From Modestobacter caceresii (GTDB lineage Bacteria > Actinomycetota > Actinomycetes > Mycobacteriales > Geodermatophilaceae), in assembly GCF_000761485.1 (NCBI RefSeq), contig NZ_JPMX01000030.1:1-58285 (forward strand): a stretch of DNA of 58,285 nucleotides, read 5' to 3'. The notes under the pieces are model-generated. The model was not told where the DNA came from and did not search any database. It saw only the letters and a list, made by a program, of their open reading frames with translations. The position numbers and the translations under genes are program-made. Positions 8,334 through 16,621 of this stretch are shown here, in pieces. Each line of letters opens with the position of its first letter. Within the stretch, counting starts at the first letter, position 1.

Positions 8334-9115
8334 GGGCGACGCTCCATCGCGACGGCGTGCACGGGGACGCCGGCGGCCGTGATCGCGGCGGCCTGGGCCG
8401 GGTCGACGCCGTCGTCGGTGTACACGGCGGCCAGCCGGTCGATCGGCACGCACGGGTGGATGGAGAAGCCGCCGAACTTCGCTGAGTCGACGAGCCCGTA
8501 CACCTCGGTGCAGGCGTCGGCCAGGTAGCGCTTGGCCTGGGCCTCCTCGTTCGCCAGGTCGAGCAGCCCGTGCTCGACGGAGATGCCGTGGCCGCCGAGG
8601 AAGCCGCGGGCGATCCGGCCGCGGCCGGCGAGGACGTCGCCGACCAGCCCGACCAGCGAGCGGGCGGAGCGGCGGACGACCCCGCCGGGGAGCAGCACGT
8701 TCGCGTCGGTGCGCTCGGACAGCAGGGTGGCCGTGGGCAGGCTGTTGGTGACCACGACCAGCCCGCGCCGGTCCAGCAGCTGCTGGGCCAGGTAGTGGCA
8801 GGTGCTGGAGGAGTCGAGGGCGATCACGTCGCCGTCCCGGACCAGCGGGGCGACCGCGTCGGCGATCGCCTCCTTCTCGGCCCGCCGGTGCCGGAGCCGG
8901 CTCTCGAACGAGCCCTCGTCCGAGACGGCCGCCGGGACCGCGCCACCGCGGACCCGGCGCAGCACCGATCGCTGCTCGAGCGCCTCGAGGTCCTTGCGGA
9001 TCGTGACCGTGGAGACGCCCAGCTGGTCGGCCAGGCTGGCGACCAGCACCCGGCCGTGGCTGTCCAGCTGCTCGAGGATCACCCGGGAACGGGCGAACTC
9101 GTCGAGTGCGGTCAC
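8330..9115 (-). CDS. DeoR-family transcriptional repressor
   Basis: 261 aa. N-terminal winged helix (residues about 5-58: ILEQLDSHGRVLVASLADQL, VSTVTIRKDLEALEQRSVL) followed by a DeoRC sugar-phosphate sensor domain with VIALDSSSTCHYLAQQL and VVVTNSLPTATLLSE, the phosphate-binding segments. First gene of the sugar operon, GTG start with GAGGAG upstream. A sugar-phosphate intermediate from the kinases and aldolase is the expected inducer. CGAAA repeats upstream are its probable operators. Confidence 0.88.
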   Translation of the reverse strand: MTALDEFARSRVILEQLDSHGRVLVASLADQLGVSTVTIRKDLEALEQRSVLRRVRGGAVPAAVSDEGSFESRLRHRRAEKEAIADAVAPLVRDGDVIALDSSSTCHYLAQQLLDRRGLVVVTNSLPTATLLSERTDANVLLPGGVVRRSARSLVGLVGDVLAGRGRIARGFLGGHGISVEHGLLDLANEEAQAKRYLADACTEVYGLVDSAKFGGFSIHPCVPIDRLAAVYTDDGVDPAQAAAITAAGVPVHAVAMERRP

Positions 9116-9185
9116 GGGTGGGTCTCCTCGGCGTCAGCGGCGAGTGTCTGCATCGGCTGTGATGCAGGCCGCAAAGCTAAGGAGA

Positions 9186-9245
9186 TCGAAATCGAACGTC
9201 AAGAAGTGAAGGTCGTCCGAAACCCGTTCCCTGTCGTACGAAACC
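9186..9245 (-). promoter_or_regulatory. promoter/operator region of the DeoR-sugar operon (CGAAA repeats)
   Basis: The 198-base gap between the tctC-type gene and deoR is locally AT-richer than its surroundings and carries CGAAA at 9187, CGAAACC at 9218 and CGAAACC at 9239, plus TCGAAC at 9192. Spacings of 31 and 21 bases put the copies on one face of the helix. DeoR-family regulators commonly bind multiple direct TTCG/CGAA-containing half-sites, so these are candidate operators for the gene at 8330-9115. Confidence 0.5.
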
Positions 9246-9313
9246 GTGAGCTGTCGATGGTGCGCGATCGGGCCGTGCCCGGCCGTCCGCTCCCGGGCGG
9301 GTGGGCGGCCCCG

Positions 9314-10342
9314 TCAGCCCTGCAGGATCGGCTCGTAGACCTCCTGGGTGCGGTCGAGGAGCTGCTGGAACTCCTCGGCGCCCTGGAACTCCTCCGGCAC
9401 GTACTCCGCGCCGATCTGCTCGGCGATCGCCGGGTCCTCGGACGCCGTCCGGAGGGCGTCCTCCAGCTCGGTGACGATCTCCTCGGGCAGGTCACCGGGG
9501 CCGATCAGCCCGAACGTCGACCCGGACAGCGTCAGCTCCGGGAAGCCGGACTCGGCCAGGGTGGGGGTGTCCGGCAGCCAGGGCAGTGGCTCCGCGGAGG
9601 AGACCGCCAGCGGGCGGAACTGGCCGGCGTCGATGTTCGCGGTGACGTCGGAGGAGGCGTTGATCAGCACCGCGTCGACGTTGCCGCCCAGCAGGGCGGT
9701 GGTCATCTCGGCGTTGCCGTTGAACGGCACGGCGGTGACCTCGACGTCGTACTCCTCGGCCAGCCGCTGCAGCTCGATCGCCTGCGGGGTGGAGGCGCCG
9801 GGCGTGCCGACGTTCAGCGAGCCGGGCTGCTGCCGGGCGGCGGCGAAGAACTCCTCGGCGGTGGCGTACGGCGAGTCCGCGCCGACGGCGAGCACCGACG
9901 GCACCTCGCTCATCACCCCGATCGGCGTCACGTCGTCCTTCGTGTAGCCGACCTCGTTGGCCAGCGGCGTGAGCACCAGCGTGCCGGGGGTGGCGAGGGA
10001 GAGGGTGTGCCCGTCGGGGTCGGCGCCGATCAGCTCCTGGGTCGCGAGCGCGCCCGAGCCGCCGGGCAGGTTCTCCACCACCACGGTCTGGCCCAGCTGC
10101 TCCTCGAGGGAGGCGCCGTAGGCGCGGGCGGTCAGGTCCGTGGGACCGCCGGCCCCGTAGGGCACCAGCAGCCGGATCTCCTCGGTCGGGTACTCCGCGG
10201 CCTGCTCGGCGGAGCCGGACGTCGTCTCCTCCGTCCCGCCGCAGGCGGTGAGCAGGCCGAGGGCGGTGCAGGCGGCGAGGGCGCGGGCGGTGCGGGCGCG
10301 GGCGGTGCGGGCGCGGGCGCGGGCGGTGCGGGACAGGGGCAT
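9314..10342 (-). CDS. tripartite tricarboxylate transporter (TTT) solute-binding lipoprotein
   Basis: 342 aa, TctC/Bug family extracytoplasmic receptor for carboxylates. Signal peptide with lipobox LLTAC, then RLLVPYGAGGPTDLTARAYG, the beta-hairpin that holds the ligand carboxylate, and VVVENLPGGSGALA. The Arg/Ala-rich N-terminus (residues 3-20) is encoded by a 15-base tandem repeat. It is the last gene of the operon that begins with tctB, following the CoA-transferase genes. It is closely similar in sequence to the receptor at 17573-18580, more than to the one at 13362-14342. Confidence 0.9.
   Translation of the reverse strand: MPLSRTARARARTARARTARALAACTALGLLTACGGTEETTSGSAEQAAEYPTEEIRLLVPYGAGGPTDLTARAYGASLEEQLGQTVVVENLPGGSGALATQELIGADPDGHTLSLATPGTLVLTPLANEVGYTKDDVTPIGVMSEVPSVLAVGADSPYATAEEFFAAARQQPGSLNVGTPGASTPQAIELQRLAEEYDVEVTAVPFNGNAEMTTALLGGNVDAVLINASSDVTANIDAGQFRPLAVSSAEPLPWLPDTPTLAESGFPELTLSGSTFGLIGPGDLPEEIVTELEDALRTASEDPAIAEQIGAEYVPEEFQGAEEFQQLLDRTQEVYEPILQG
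10281..10331. repeat. 15-bp GC-rich tandem repeat inside a signal-peptide coding region
   Basis: Unit GCGCGGGCGGTGCGG occurs at 10281-10295, 10296-10310 and 10317-10331, with a 6-base partial unit between the second and third. The unit length keeps the reading frame, so copy changes would only alter the number of ARTAR repeats in the basic N-region of the TctC-type lipoprotein. Confidence 0.8.
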
Positions 10343-10371
10343 CGTTGCCTCCGGGAGTGGGGTGGGGCCGG

Positions 10372-11040
10372 TCAGTGCGGGTCGAGCTCGACGACGTCGT
10401 CGGCGAAGGTGAGCCGGGCGGCGGTGACCGACTGCAGCTCCGCGCGGGTCAGCCCCGGGGCCATCTCCCGGACGACGAACCCGCCGGGGCCGACGTCGAG
10501 GACCGCCAGGTCGGTGTAGACCCGGTCCACCACCCCGGCGGCGGTGAGCGGGTAGGTGCACCGGGGCAGCAGCTTGGGGCGGCCGTCCCGGGTGGTGTGC
10601 GTGGTCATCACCAGCACCCGCCGGGCGCCCACGGCCAGGTCCATCGCCCCGCCGACCGCGGGCGGCATGGTGGCGACGTCGGTGATCCAGTTGGCCAGGT
10701 CGCCGCCCTCGGAGACCTGGAAGGCGCCGAGCACGGAGATGTCGATGTGCCCGCCGCGCATCATCACGAAGGCGTCGGTGTGGTGGAAGTAGGAGCCGCC
10801 GGGCAGCAGGGTGACCGGCTGCTTGCCCGCGTTGATCAGCTCCCGGTCCTCCTCGCCGGGCGCCGGGGCCGGTCCCATCCCGAGGATCCCGTTCTCGCTG
10901 TGGTAGACGATCTCCTTGTCCGGGCCGACCACGTCGCCGACCAGGATCGGCATGCCGATCCCCAGGTTCACGTACGCGCCGTCCGGGATGTCCCGGGCCA
11001 CCCGGCGGGCCACCGCGACGTCGCTCAGCGGGTCGATCAC
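10372..11040 (-). CDS. CoA-transferase subunit B (3-oxoacid type)
   Basis: 222 aa, class I CoA-transferase beta subunit. YVNLGIGMPILVGD and the active-site segment YHSENGILGMGP are present; Glu49 in SENG is the residue that forms the glutamyl-CoA thioester in SCOT/PcaJ/AtoA enzymes. The GTG start overlaps the stop of subunit A (GTGA). It moves CoA from a donor acyl-CoA such as succinyl-CoA to a carboxylic acid. The acid is unknown; the adjacent TTT transporter and thiamine enzyme suggest the imported acid or its product. Confidence 0.9.
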   Translation of the reverse strand: MIDPLSDVAVARRVARDIPDGAYVNLGIGMPILVGDVVGPDKEIVYHSENGILGMGPAPAPGEEDRELINAGKQPVTLLPGGSYFHHTDAFVMMRGGHIDISVLGAFQVSEGGDLANWITDVATMPPAVGGAMDLAVGARRVLVMTTHTTRDGRPKLLPRCTYPLTAAGVVDRVYTDLAVLDVGPGGFVVREMAPGLTRAELQSVTAARLTFADDVVELDPH

Positions 11041-11702
11041 GCCGCCACCTGCACGACCCGGTCCACGAAGATCCCGGGGGTGACCACCGTCTCCGGGTCC
11101 AGGTCGCCGAGCTCGACGAACTCCTCGACCTGCACCACCGTCAGCGTCGCGGCGGTGGCCATGGTGGGGCCGTAGTTGCGGGCCGCCTTGCGGTAGACCA
11201 GGTTGCCCCACCGGTCGGCCCGGTGTGCCTTGACCAGTGCGACGTCGCCGGGCAGCGGGTGCTCGAACACGTGCGGGCGCCCACCGATGGTGCGGACCTC
11301 CTTGCCCTCGGCCAGCAGGGTGTCCGCGCCGGTGGGGGTGAAGAAGCCGCCCAGCCCGGCGCCGGCGGCCCGCATCCGCTCGCTGAGCGTCCCCTGGGGC
11401 ACCAGCTCCAGCCCGATCTCGCCGGCCCGCCACAGCTCCTCGAACCAGATCGAGCCCATCGACCGGGGGTAGGAGCACACGATCCGGCGGACCCGGCGCT
11501 CCCGGATCAGCGCCGCGACGTCGCTCTCCCCCGCCCCGGCGTTGTTGGTGACCACGGTCAGGTCCCGGGCGCCCTGGTCGAGCAGGGCGTGCACCAGCTC
11601 CACCGGGACGCCGGAGTCCCCGAAGCCCCCGACCAGCACCGTGGCGCCGTCGGAGATCCCGGCGACGGCGTCGGCGAGGCTCCCCACCCGCTTGTCGATC
11701 AC
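11037..11702 (-). CDS. CoA-transferase subunit A (3-oxoacid type)
   Basis: 221 aa, alpha subunit partner of the gene that follows. Family features: DGATVLVGGFGDSGVPVELV with the GxGGF-type CoA-binding motif, VTNNAGAGESDVAALIRERR, PQGTLSERMRAAGAGLGGFF and ADRWGNLVYRKAARNYGP. GTG start at 11702 overlaps the stop of the thiamine-diphosphate enzyme. Both subunits keep the residues expected in active 3-oxoacid/3-oxoadipate CoA-transferases. Confidence 0.9.
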   Translation of the reverse strand: MIDKRVGSLADAVAGISDGATVLVGGFGDSGVPVELVHALLDQGARDLTVVTNNAGAGESDVAALIRERRVRRIVCSYPRSMGSIWFEELWRAGEIGLELVPQGTLSERMRAAGAGLGGFFTPTGADTLLAEGKEVRTIGGRPHVFEHPLPGDVALVKAHRADRWGNLVYRKAARNYGPTMATAATLTVVQVEEFVELGDLDPETVVTPGIFVDRVVQVAA

Positions 11703-13378
11703 CGTGGCCCCTGCCGCCGGTACCAGCGCGGGGACGTCGACGGCGGCGGGGTGAGGGCGGCCCGGACCACCAGCACGTTCGGGCCCGTCGCCGCCAGCGC
11801 CGCGGTCAGCTGCTGCTCGAACTCCGGCCCGAAGCCGTCGACGGACTCGGCGGGGACGCCGAAGGAGCGGGCCAGGGCGACGAAGTCCGGGGTGACCAGG
11901 TCGACGCCGCGGGTCGGCGTCCCGCTGTGCACCTGGTCGAAGCGGAGCATCCCGTAGCCGCCGTCGTCGACGATCACCACGGTCAGCTCTGGCTGCTCCT
12001 GGGCGACCGTCGCCAGCTCGCCGCAGGCGAAGAGGAAGCCACCGTCGCCCACCAGGGCCAGGGTGCGGCCCTGCCCGGCCAGCGCGGCGCCGAGTGCGGC
12101 CGGGAAGGCGTAGCCGAGCGTGCCCCAGCCCATCGGGAAGGCCAGCGCCCGCGGACCGGGGATCCGGCCGAAGGCCGCGACCCAGTAGCCGGCGATGCAC
12201 ATGTCGGCCACCAGCACCCCGTCCGGCACGGCGACCCGATCCAGGACGTCGAGCAGCTGGGCGGCCTGCGGCTCGTCGGCCGCCACGAGTTCGCGCACCC
12301 GGCTGCCCAGGCGGGCCAGCCGTTCCCGCAGCTCGGGCAGGCCCGCACGGTGGGGGGCGCCGGCGAGGAGCTGGCCGACCACGGCGGTGGCGTCCCCGAC
12401 CACGGTCAGGTCGGCCGGGTAGTTCTTGTTCGCGTCGGCGGCGTCGACGTTCACCGCCAGCAGGGTGGGCGGCTGGGGCATCGCCCAGTTCTGGGTGGAC
12501 AGGCCGTCGAGGTCGCTGCCGACGGCGACCACCAGGTCGGCGTCGTCCCACAGCGCCCCGATCGCGGGCACGTGGGCCAGGCCCGGTGCCAGGCACGGGT
12601 GGTCGGGCGGCAGCACGCCGCGGGCGTTGTAGGTGGTGACCACCGGTGCGGCGAGCTGCTCGGCGAGCCGGCCGAGCACCTCACCGGCACCGCTGCGGAG
12701 CGCACCGCCACCCACCCAGAGCAGCGGACGCCGGGCCGTGGCCAGCAGCTCCAGCGCGCGGGCGACGTCCGCCTCGGGGGTGGGAGCCGGTGGCGGGACG
12801 GCCGGGGCGGCCGGCCGGTCGCCGTCCACGGGGGCGCTGAGCAGGTCGGTCGGCACCCCCAGGTACACCGGCCCGGTGGCGGGGGTCAGCGCGACCGCGC
12901 CGGCCCGCACCGTCTCCGCGCCCAGCTGATCGGCCGCATCGCAGGTGACGGTCGTCTTGGTGACCGGGGCGAACATCGCACCCTGGTCCCGGGTCTCGTG
13001 CAGCACGCCGCGGTGGACGCCGGGGCGGCGCAGCGTGCTGGGGATGTCGGTGGCGACCACCAGCACCGGCACGCCCGACGCCATCGCCTCGCCGGTGGCG
13101 CCAAGGGTGTTGGCCGCCCCGGGGCCGGTCGTGACCACGGCGACGCCCAGCCGGCCGGTGGCGCGGGCGTACCCGTCGGCGGCGTAGACCGCGGTCTGCT
13201 CGTGCCGCACCCCGACCAGCCGCAGCCCCGCGGCGGCGGCCGCCTCCCAGATCGCCAGGTTGTGCACCCCGGGCAGGCCGAAGGCGATCTCCACGCCCAG
13301 CTCCTGCAGGGCGGCGACCAGGTCGTCGGCGCCGGTGCGCAGGCCGGTCGGGACCGCCGCCTCAGTCACCGAGGACAT
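11699..13378 (-). CDS. thiamine-diphosphate-dependent enzyme (acetolactate synthase/benzoylformate decarboxylase family)
   Basis: 559 aa with the three-domain layout of this family. N-terminal PYR domain: FGLPGVHNLAIWEAAA and GVRHEQTAVYAADGYARATG, whose Glu60 activates the cofactor; central domain about 190-340; C-terminal PP domain with the Mg-ThDP motif GDGGFLFACGE and VDDGGYGMLRFDQ. It decarboxylates a 2-oxo acid or joins two carbonyl compounds. It lacks a small regulatory subunit next door, so biosynthetic acetolactate synthase is unlikely. It overlaps the upstream receptor gene by 17 bases. Benzoylformate decarboxylase, a carboligase or an acyl-CoA lyase are all possible. Confidence 0.85.
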   Translation of the reverse strand: MSSVTEAAVPTGLRTGADDLVAALQELGVEIAFGLPGVHNLAIWEAAAAAGLRLVGVRHEQTAVYAADGYARATGRLGVAVVTTGPGAANTLGATGEAMASGVPVLVVATDIPSTLRRPGVHRGVLHETRDQGAMFAPVTKTTVTCDAADQLGAETVRAGAVALTPATGPVYLGVPTDLLSAPVDGDRPAAPAVPPPAPTPEADVARALELLATARRPLLWVGGGALRSGAGEVLGRLAEQLAAPVVTTYNARGVLPPDHPCLAPGLAHVPAIGALWDDADLVVAVGSDLDGLSTQNWAMPQPPTLLAVNVDAADANKNYPADLTVVGDATAVVGQLLAGAPHRAGLPELRERLARLGSRVRELVAADEPQAAQLLDVLDRVAVPDGVLVADMCIAGYWVAAFGRIPGPRALAFPMGWGTLGYAFPAALGAALAGQGRTLALVGDGGFLFACGELATVAQEQPELTVVIVDDGGYGMLRFDQVHSGTPTRGVDLVTPDFVALARSFGVPAESVDGFGPEFEQQLTAALAATGPNVLVVRAALTPPPSTSPRWYRRQGPR

Positions 13379-14342
13379 CGCGGAACGTCTCCTCCGTCTC
13401 GACGAACAGCTCGCCCAGGCCGTCGGCGCCGATGAACTCCTCCGGCACGTACCGCTCGTCCAGCGTCTCGACGACCTGGGGGTCCTCCGTGGCGCTGCGC
13501 AGCGTCTCCTCCAGCGTCTGCACCACCTCGTCCGGCGTGCCGGCCGGGGCGATCACCCCGAAGGTCGTGGTGCTCTGCACCAGCTCCGGGTAGCCGAGCT
13601 CGACGAAGGTGGGGGCGTCCACGTAGGGCAGCGGCTCCGGGCTGCCGACGGCCAGCACCCGGAGGTCGCCGGACTCGATCGCGGGCAGGATGTCCTGGGA
13701 CAGGTTGGCGAAGCCCGCGGTGACGTTCTCGCCCAGGAGCGCGGTCTGCACCTCCGCGTTGCCGTTGAACGGCACCACGGTGAGCGGGACGTCGTAGAGC
13801 TCGGTGATCCGCTGGGTCTCCGCGGCGTGGGTGTTGGTGGCCCCCGGCGTGCCGACGGTGACCGCCTGGGGGTCCTCCCGGGCGGCGTCGAACAGGTCTT
13901 CGAGCGACTGGTACGGCGAGTCGGCCGGGACGAGGATCCCCGAGGGCACCTGGGTGACCACCCCGACCGGCGCGAAGTCCTCCCGGGTGTAGCCGACCTC
14001 GTTGGAGAGGTAGTTGAGCACCGCCGTGGGCAGCGCCGTCATCGACAGCGTGTAGCCGTCGGCCTCGGCGTTGATGAGCTGCTGGTAGGCGGTCGCGCCG
14101 GAGGCCCCGGGCGCGTTCTCCACGACGACGGGCTGGTCGAGCTCGCTCTCCATGTGCGCCGCCAGCGCCCGGGCGGCGATGTCGGTCGGGCCGCCGGCGG
14201 TGTAGGGCACCAGCAACCGGATGTCCTCGGTCGGGTAGTCCGCCGCGGCCCCGCCGGCCTCGGTGGTCTCCTCCGCGCCGCCGCAGCCGGTCAGGGCGAC
14301 ACCGGTGGCGAGCAGGACGGCGAGGGTGCGGCGCGTGGTCAT
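13362..14342 (-). CDS. TTT solute-binding lipoprotein (TctC family)
   Basis: 326 aa, lipobox ALTGC near residue 20, then RLLVPYTAGGPTDIAARALA and VVVENAPGASGATAYQQLIN, the conserved ligand loops of Bug-type receptors. ATG at 14342 overlaps the tctA stop (ATGA), which makes it the dedicated receptor of the TctAB channel just upstream. Its substrate loop AFANLSQDILPAIESGD differs from the other two receptors here (VLINASSDVTANIDAGQ and VFINASEDVLANIDAGE), so it may recognise a different acid. Confidence 0.92.
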   Translation of the reverse strand: MTTRRTLAVLLATGVALTGCGGAEETTEAGGAAADYPTEDIRLLVPYTAGGPTDIAARALAAHMESELDQPVVVENAPGASGATAYQQLINAEADGYTLSMTALPTAVLNYLSNEVGYTREDFAPVGVVTQVPSGILVPADSPYQSLEDLFDAAREDPQAVTVGTPGATNTHAAETQRITELYDVPLTVVPFNGNAEVQTALLGENVTAGFANLSQDILPAIESGDLRVLAVGSPEPLPYVDAPTFVELGYPELVQSTTTFGVIAPAGTPDEVVQTLEETLRSATEDPQVVETLDERYVPEEFIGADGLGELFVETEETFRDVLGD

Positions 14343-15982
14343 CGTTCTCCTGGGGTGGTGGAGGTGGAGCCCGAGGGGCCGTCGGTGGGGGTGTCGGTGG
14401 TCGAGTCGGCGCCGGGGCTGCCCTCGGCGGCGACCTGCCGGTCGGCGTCCGGGTCGGTCTCGTCGGTCTCGTCGACGTCGGCGGGGTCGACCCGGCCGAA
14501 GACCGCCTTGCGCCGCCGGCTGGTGATCGCGCTGACGATGATGATCAACGCCATGAAGGCGAACATGCCGCCGGAGATCGGGCGGGTGACGAAGATGTCG
14601 AAGCTGCCGCCGGAGAGCAGCATCGACTGCCGGAAGGCCCGCTCGAGGATCGACCCGAGCACGAAGGCGAGCACCAGCGGGCCCGGCTCGAAGCCGGTCT
14701 TCTTCATCAGCCAGCCGATCACGCCGAAGCCCAGCACGACCCACATGTCGAACACGTTGTTGTTGACCGAGAAGACGCCGGCCATGGTGACCAGCAGGGC
14801 GAACGCGGCGAGGATGCCCGCCCGCACCCGGAGCATCTGCACGAAGAACCCGACCAGCGGGATGTTCAGCGCCAGCAGCATCAGGTTGCCGATGACCATC
14901 GAGGCGATGACGCCCCAGAAGATCTCCGGCTCCTGCTCGATCAGCTGCGGCCCCGGGGTGATGTCCTGCACCAGCAGGGCGCCGAAGATCAGCGCCAGCA
15001 CCACGTTGGGCGGGATGCCCAGGGTGAGCAGCGGGATGAACGCCGAGGTGGAGGAGGCGTTGTTCGCCGTCTCCGGGCCGGCGACCCCCTCGATGGCGCC
15101 CTTGCCGAAGCGGCTGGGGTCCTTGGCCCGGCGCTTCTCCATGGCGTAGGAGGCCAGCGAGGAGACGACCCCGCCGCCGCCGGGCAGCACCCCGATCGCG
15201 AAGCCGAGCAGCGAGCCGCGGCCGATCGCGCCGGAGGAGTCGCGGAAGTCCTTCCGGGTCGGCCAGATGCCCTTGATCTTCGAGGTGACCGCCTGGACCT
15301 TGTCGGTGCGCTCCAGGCTGTGCAGGATCTCCCCGACGCCGAACAGGCCCATCGCCACCGCGACGAAGTCCAGGCCGTTGAAGAGCGCGACCTCCCCGAA
15401 CGTGAAGCGCGCGGTGCCGGTGATCGGGTCCAGGCCGATCGTGGCCAGCAGCAGCCCCAGGGCGGCCATGGACAGGCTCTTCAGCACCGAGCCGGTGCCC
15501 AGGTAGGTGACCAGCAGGATGCCCAGCACGGTCAGCGCGACGTACTCCGGCGGCCCGAAGGAGACCGCCAGCTGGGCCAGCGGGGGCGCCAGCAGGATCA
15601 TCCCGATCACCGAGACCGTGCCGCCGATGTACGACCCGACCGCGGCGATGCCCAGCGCCGGTCCGGCCCGGCCCTGCTTGGCCATCTGGTAGCCGTCGAA
15701 GGTGGTCACCACCGACGCCGCCTCGCCGGGCAGCCGCAGCAGCACCGAGGTGATCGTGCCGCCGTACATCGAGCCGTAGTAGATGCCGGCCAGCAGGATC
15801 ACCGCGGTCACCGGCTCGACCGTGTAGGTGATCGGCAGCAGCAGGGCGATCGTCGCCGTCGGCCCGAGGCCCGGCAGCACCCCGATGACGGTGCCGATGA
15901 GCACGCCGAGGAAGACGTACAGCAGGTTGGTCGGGGTCAGGGCGACGGAGAAGCCCTGGACGATGCCGCTCCAGCTGTCCAC
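14339..15982 (-). CDS. tctA: TTT transporter large permease
   Basis: 547 aa, about 12 TM segments. Conserved TctA features: GVLIGTVIGVLPGLGPTATI near the N-terminus and the internal repeat GFAIGVLPGGGGVVSSLASY, the two Pro-Gly hairpins of the transport core, and GIYYGSMYGGTITSVLLRLP. About 45 C-terminal residues are Asp/Glu/Thr-rich and extend beyond the usual ~500-aa length. GTG start, one base after tctB. It works with TctB and the lipoprotein receptors, driven by an ion gradient. Confidence 0.93.
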   Translation of the reverse strand: MDSWSGIVQGFSVALTPTNLLYVFLGVLIGTVIGVLPGLGPTATIALLLPITYTVEPVTAVILLAGIYYGSMYGGTITSVLLRLPGEAASVVTTFDGYQMAKQGRAGPALGIAAVGSYIGGTVSVIGMILLAPPLAQLAVSFGPPEYVALTVLGILLVTYLGTGSVLKSLSMAALGLLLATIGLDPITGTARFTFGEVALFNGLDFVAVAMGLFGVGEILHSLERTDKVQAVTSKIKGIWPTRKDFRDSSGAIGRGSLLGFAIGVLPGGGGVVSSLASYAMEKRRAKDPSRFGKGAIEGVAGPETANNASSTSAFIPLLTLGIPPNVVLALIFGALLVQDITPGPQLIEQEPEIFWGVIASMVIGNLMLLALNIPLVGFFVQMLRVRAGILAAFALLVTMAGVFSVNNNVFDMWVVLGFGVIGWLMKKTGFEPGPLVLAFVLGSILERAFRQSMLLSGGSFDIFVTRPISGGMFAFMALIIIVSAITSRRRKAVFGRVDPADVDETDETDPDADRQVAAEGSPGADSTTDTPTDGPSGSTSTTPGER

Positions 15983-15983
15983 G

Positions 15984-16496
15984 TCAGCCCCCGATCACGG
16001 CGTCGACGAGGCCGTCGGGGAAGGGCACCCCGAGCAGCTCCACGAACAGCAGGTACATCACGGCCGTGCCGCCGGCGGCCAGCCCCAGCGTCCACCGCCA
16101 GGACTCACCCCCGAAGACCCGCAGCCACAGCACCAGCATCAGGAACGCCGAGACGACGAAGCCGAAGGTCTGGAACAGCAGGATGAAGACCCCGAGGCTG
16201 ACCAGCCCGGCGATGATCCGCACCGTGCCGCGGGTCCACGGCTCGTAGTCCTCGGCCGGGTCGAGGAGGACCAGCACGGCCGCGGTGCCGGTGAGCAGCA
16301 GCGAGACGATGAAGGGCCACAGCCCCGGCCCCGGTGCGGTCAGCTCGCCCAGGCCCAGCCGGCGGGAGCCGAAGACCGCGACGACCCCGAGGACGAGGAG
16401 CAGCAGCGGCGCGATCCGGTGCAGCTGCCGCCACCGGTGCCCCCGGTCCGTCGTCCCCTCGGCCGGGGTGCCGGACGCCGATGTCGAGCCGTGCAC
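15984..16496 (-). CDS. tctB: TTT transporter small permease
   Basis: 170 aa with a ~25-residue soluble N-terminus and four TM segments (LLLLVLGVVAVFG; GLWPFIVSLLLTGTAAVLVL; IIAGLVSLGVFILLFQTFGF; LGLAAGGTAVMYLLFVELLG). This is the length and topology of TctB. First gene of the operon, GTG start, divergent from the LysR gene across 125 bases. Confidence 0.85.
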   Translation of the reverse strand: MHGSTSASGTPAEGTTDRGHRWRQLHRIAPLLLLVLGVVAVFGSRRLGLGELTAPGPGLWPFIVSLLLTGTAAVLVLLDPAEDYEPWTRGTVRIIAGLVSLGVFILLFQTFGFVVSAFLMLVLWLRVFGGESWRWTLGLAAGGTAVMYLLFVELLGVPFPDGLVDAVIGG

Positions 16497-16526
16497 GTGC
16501 TCACCTCGTCCTCGTTGACGCCGCGT

Positions 16527-16540
16527 GTGAGCCAGGACAC
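16527..16540 (+). promoter_or_regulatory. candidate LysR operator, copy 1 (GTGAGCCAGGACAC)
   Basis: Located in the tctB/lysR divergent gap. It is extended to GTGT-N8-ACAC from 16525. Three close relatives lie in the receptor/aldehyde-dehydrogenase gap at 18622-18716. The shared motif implies one regulator for both promoter regions, most simply the adjacent LysR protein. Confidence 0.55.
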
Positions 16541-16559
16541 TAGGGCCGGCTTTGAGAGT

Positions 16560-16578
16560 GGTCCAATACGGAATGACC
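16560..16578. promoter_or_regulatory. interrupted palindrome GGTC-N11-GACC upstream of lysR
   Basis: Perfect 4-base inverted arms separated by 11 bases, 44 bases before the lysR start, in a patch that is less GC-rich than its surroundings. Size and position fit the interrupted palindromes bound by LysR proteins for autoregulation, but short arms make chance occurrence possible. Confidence 0.35.
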
Positions 16579-16621
16579 CGCTGATCCAGAGCGGCCGTGC
16601 ATCAATGGTCGGAGGAGTCCG

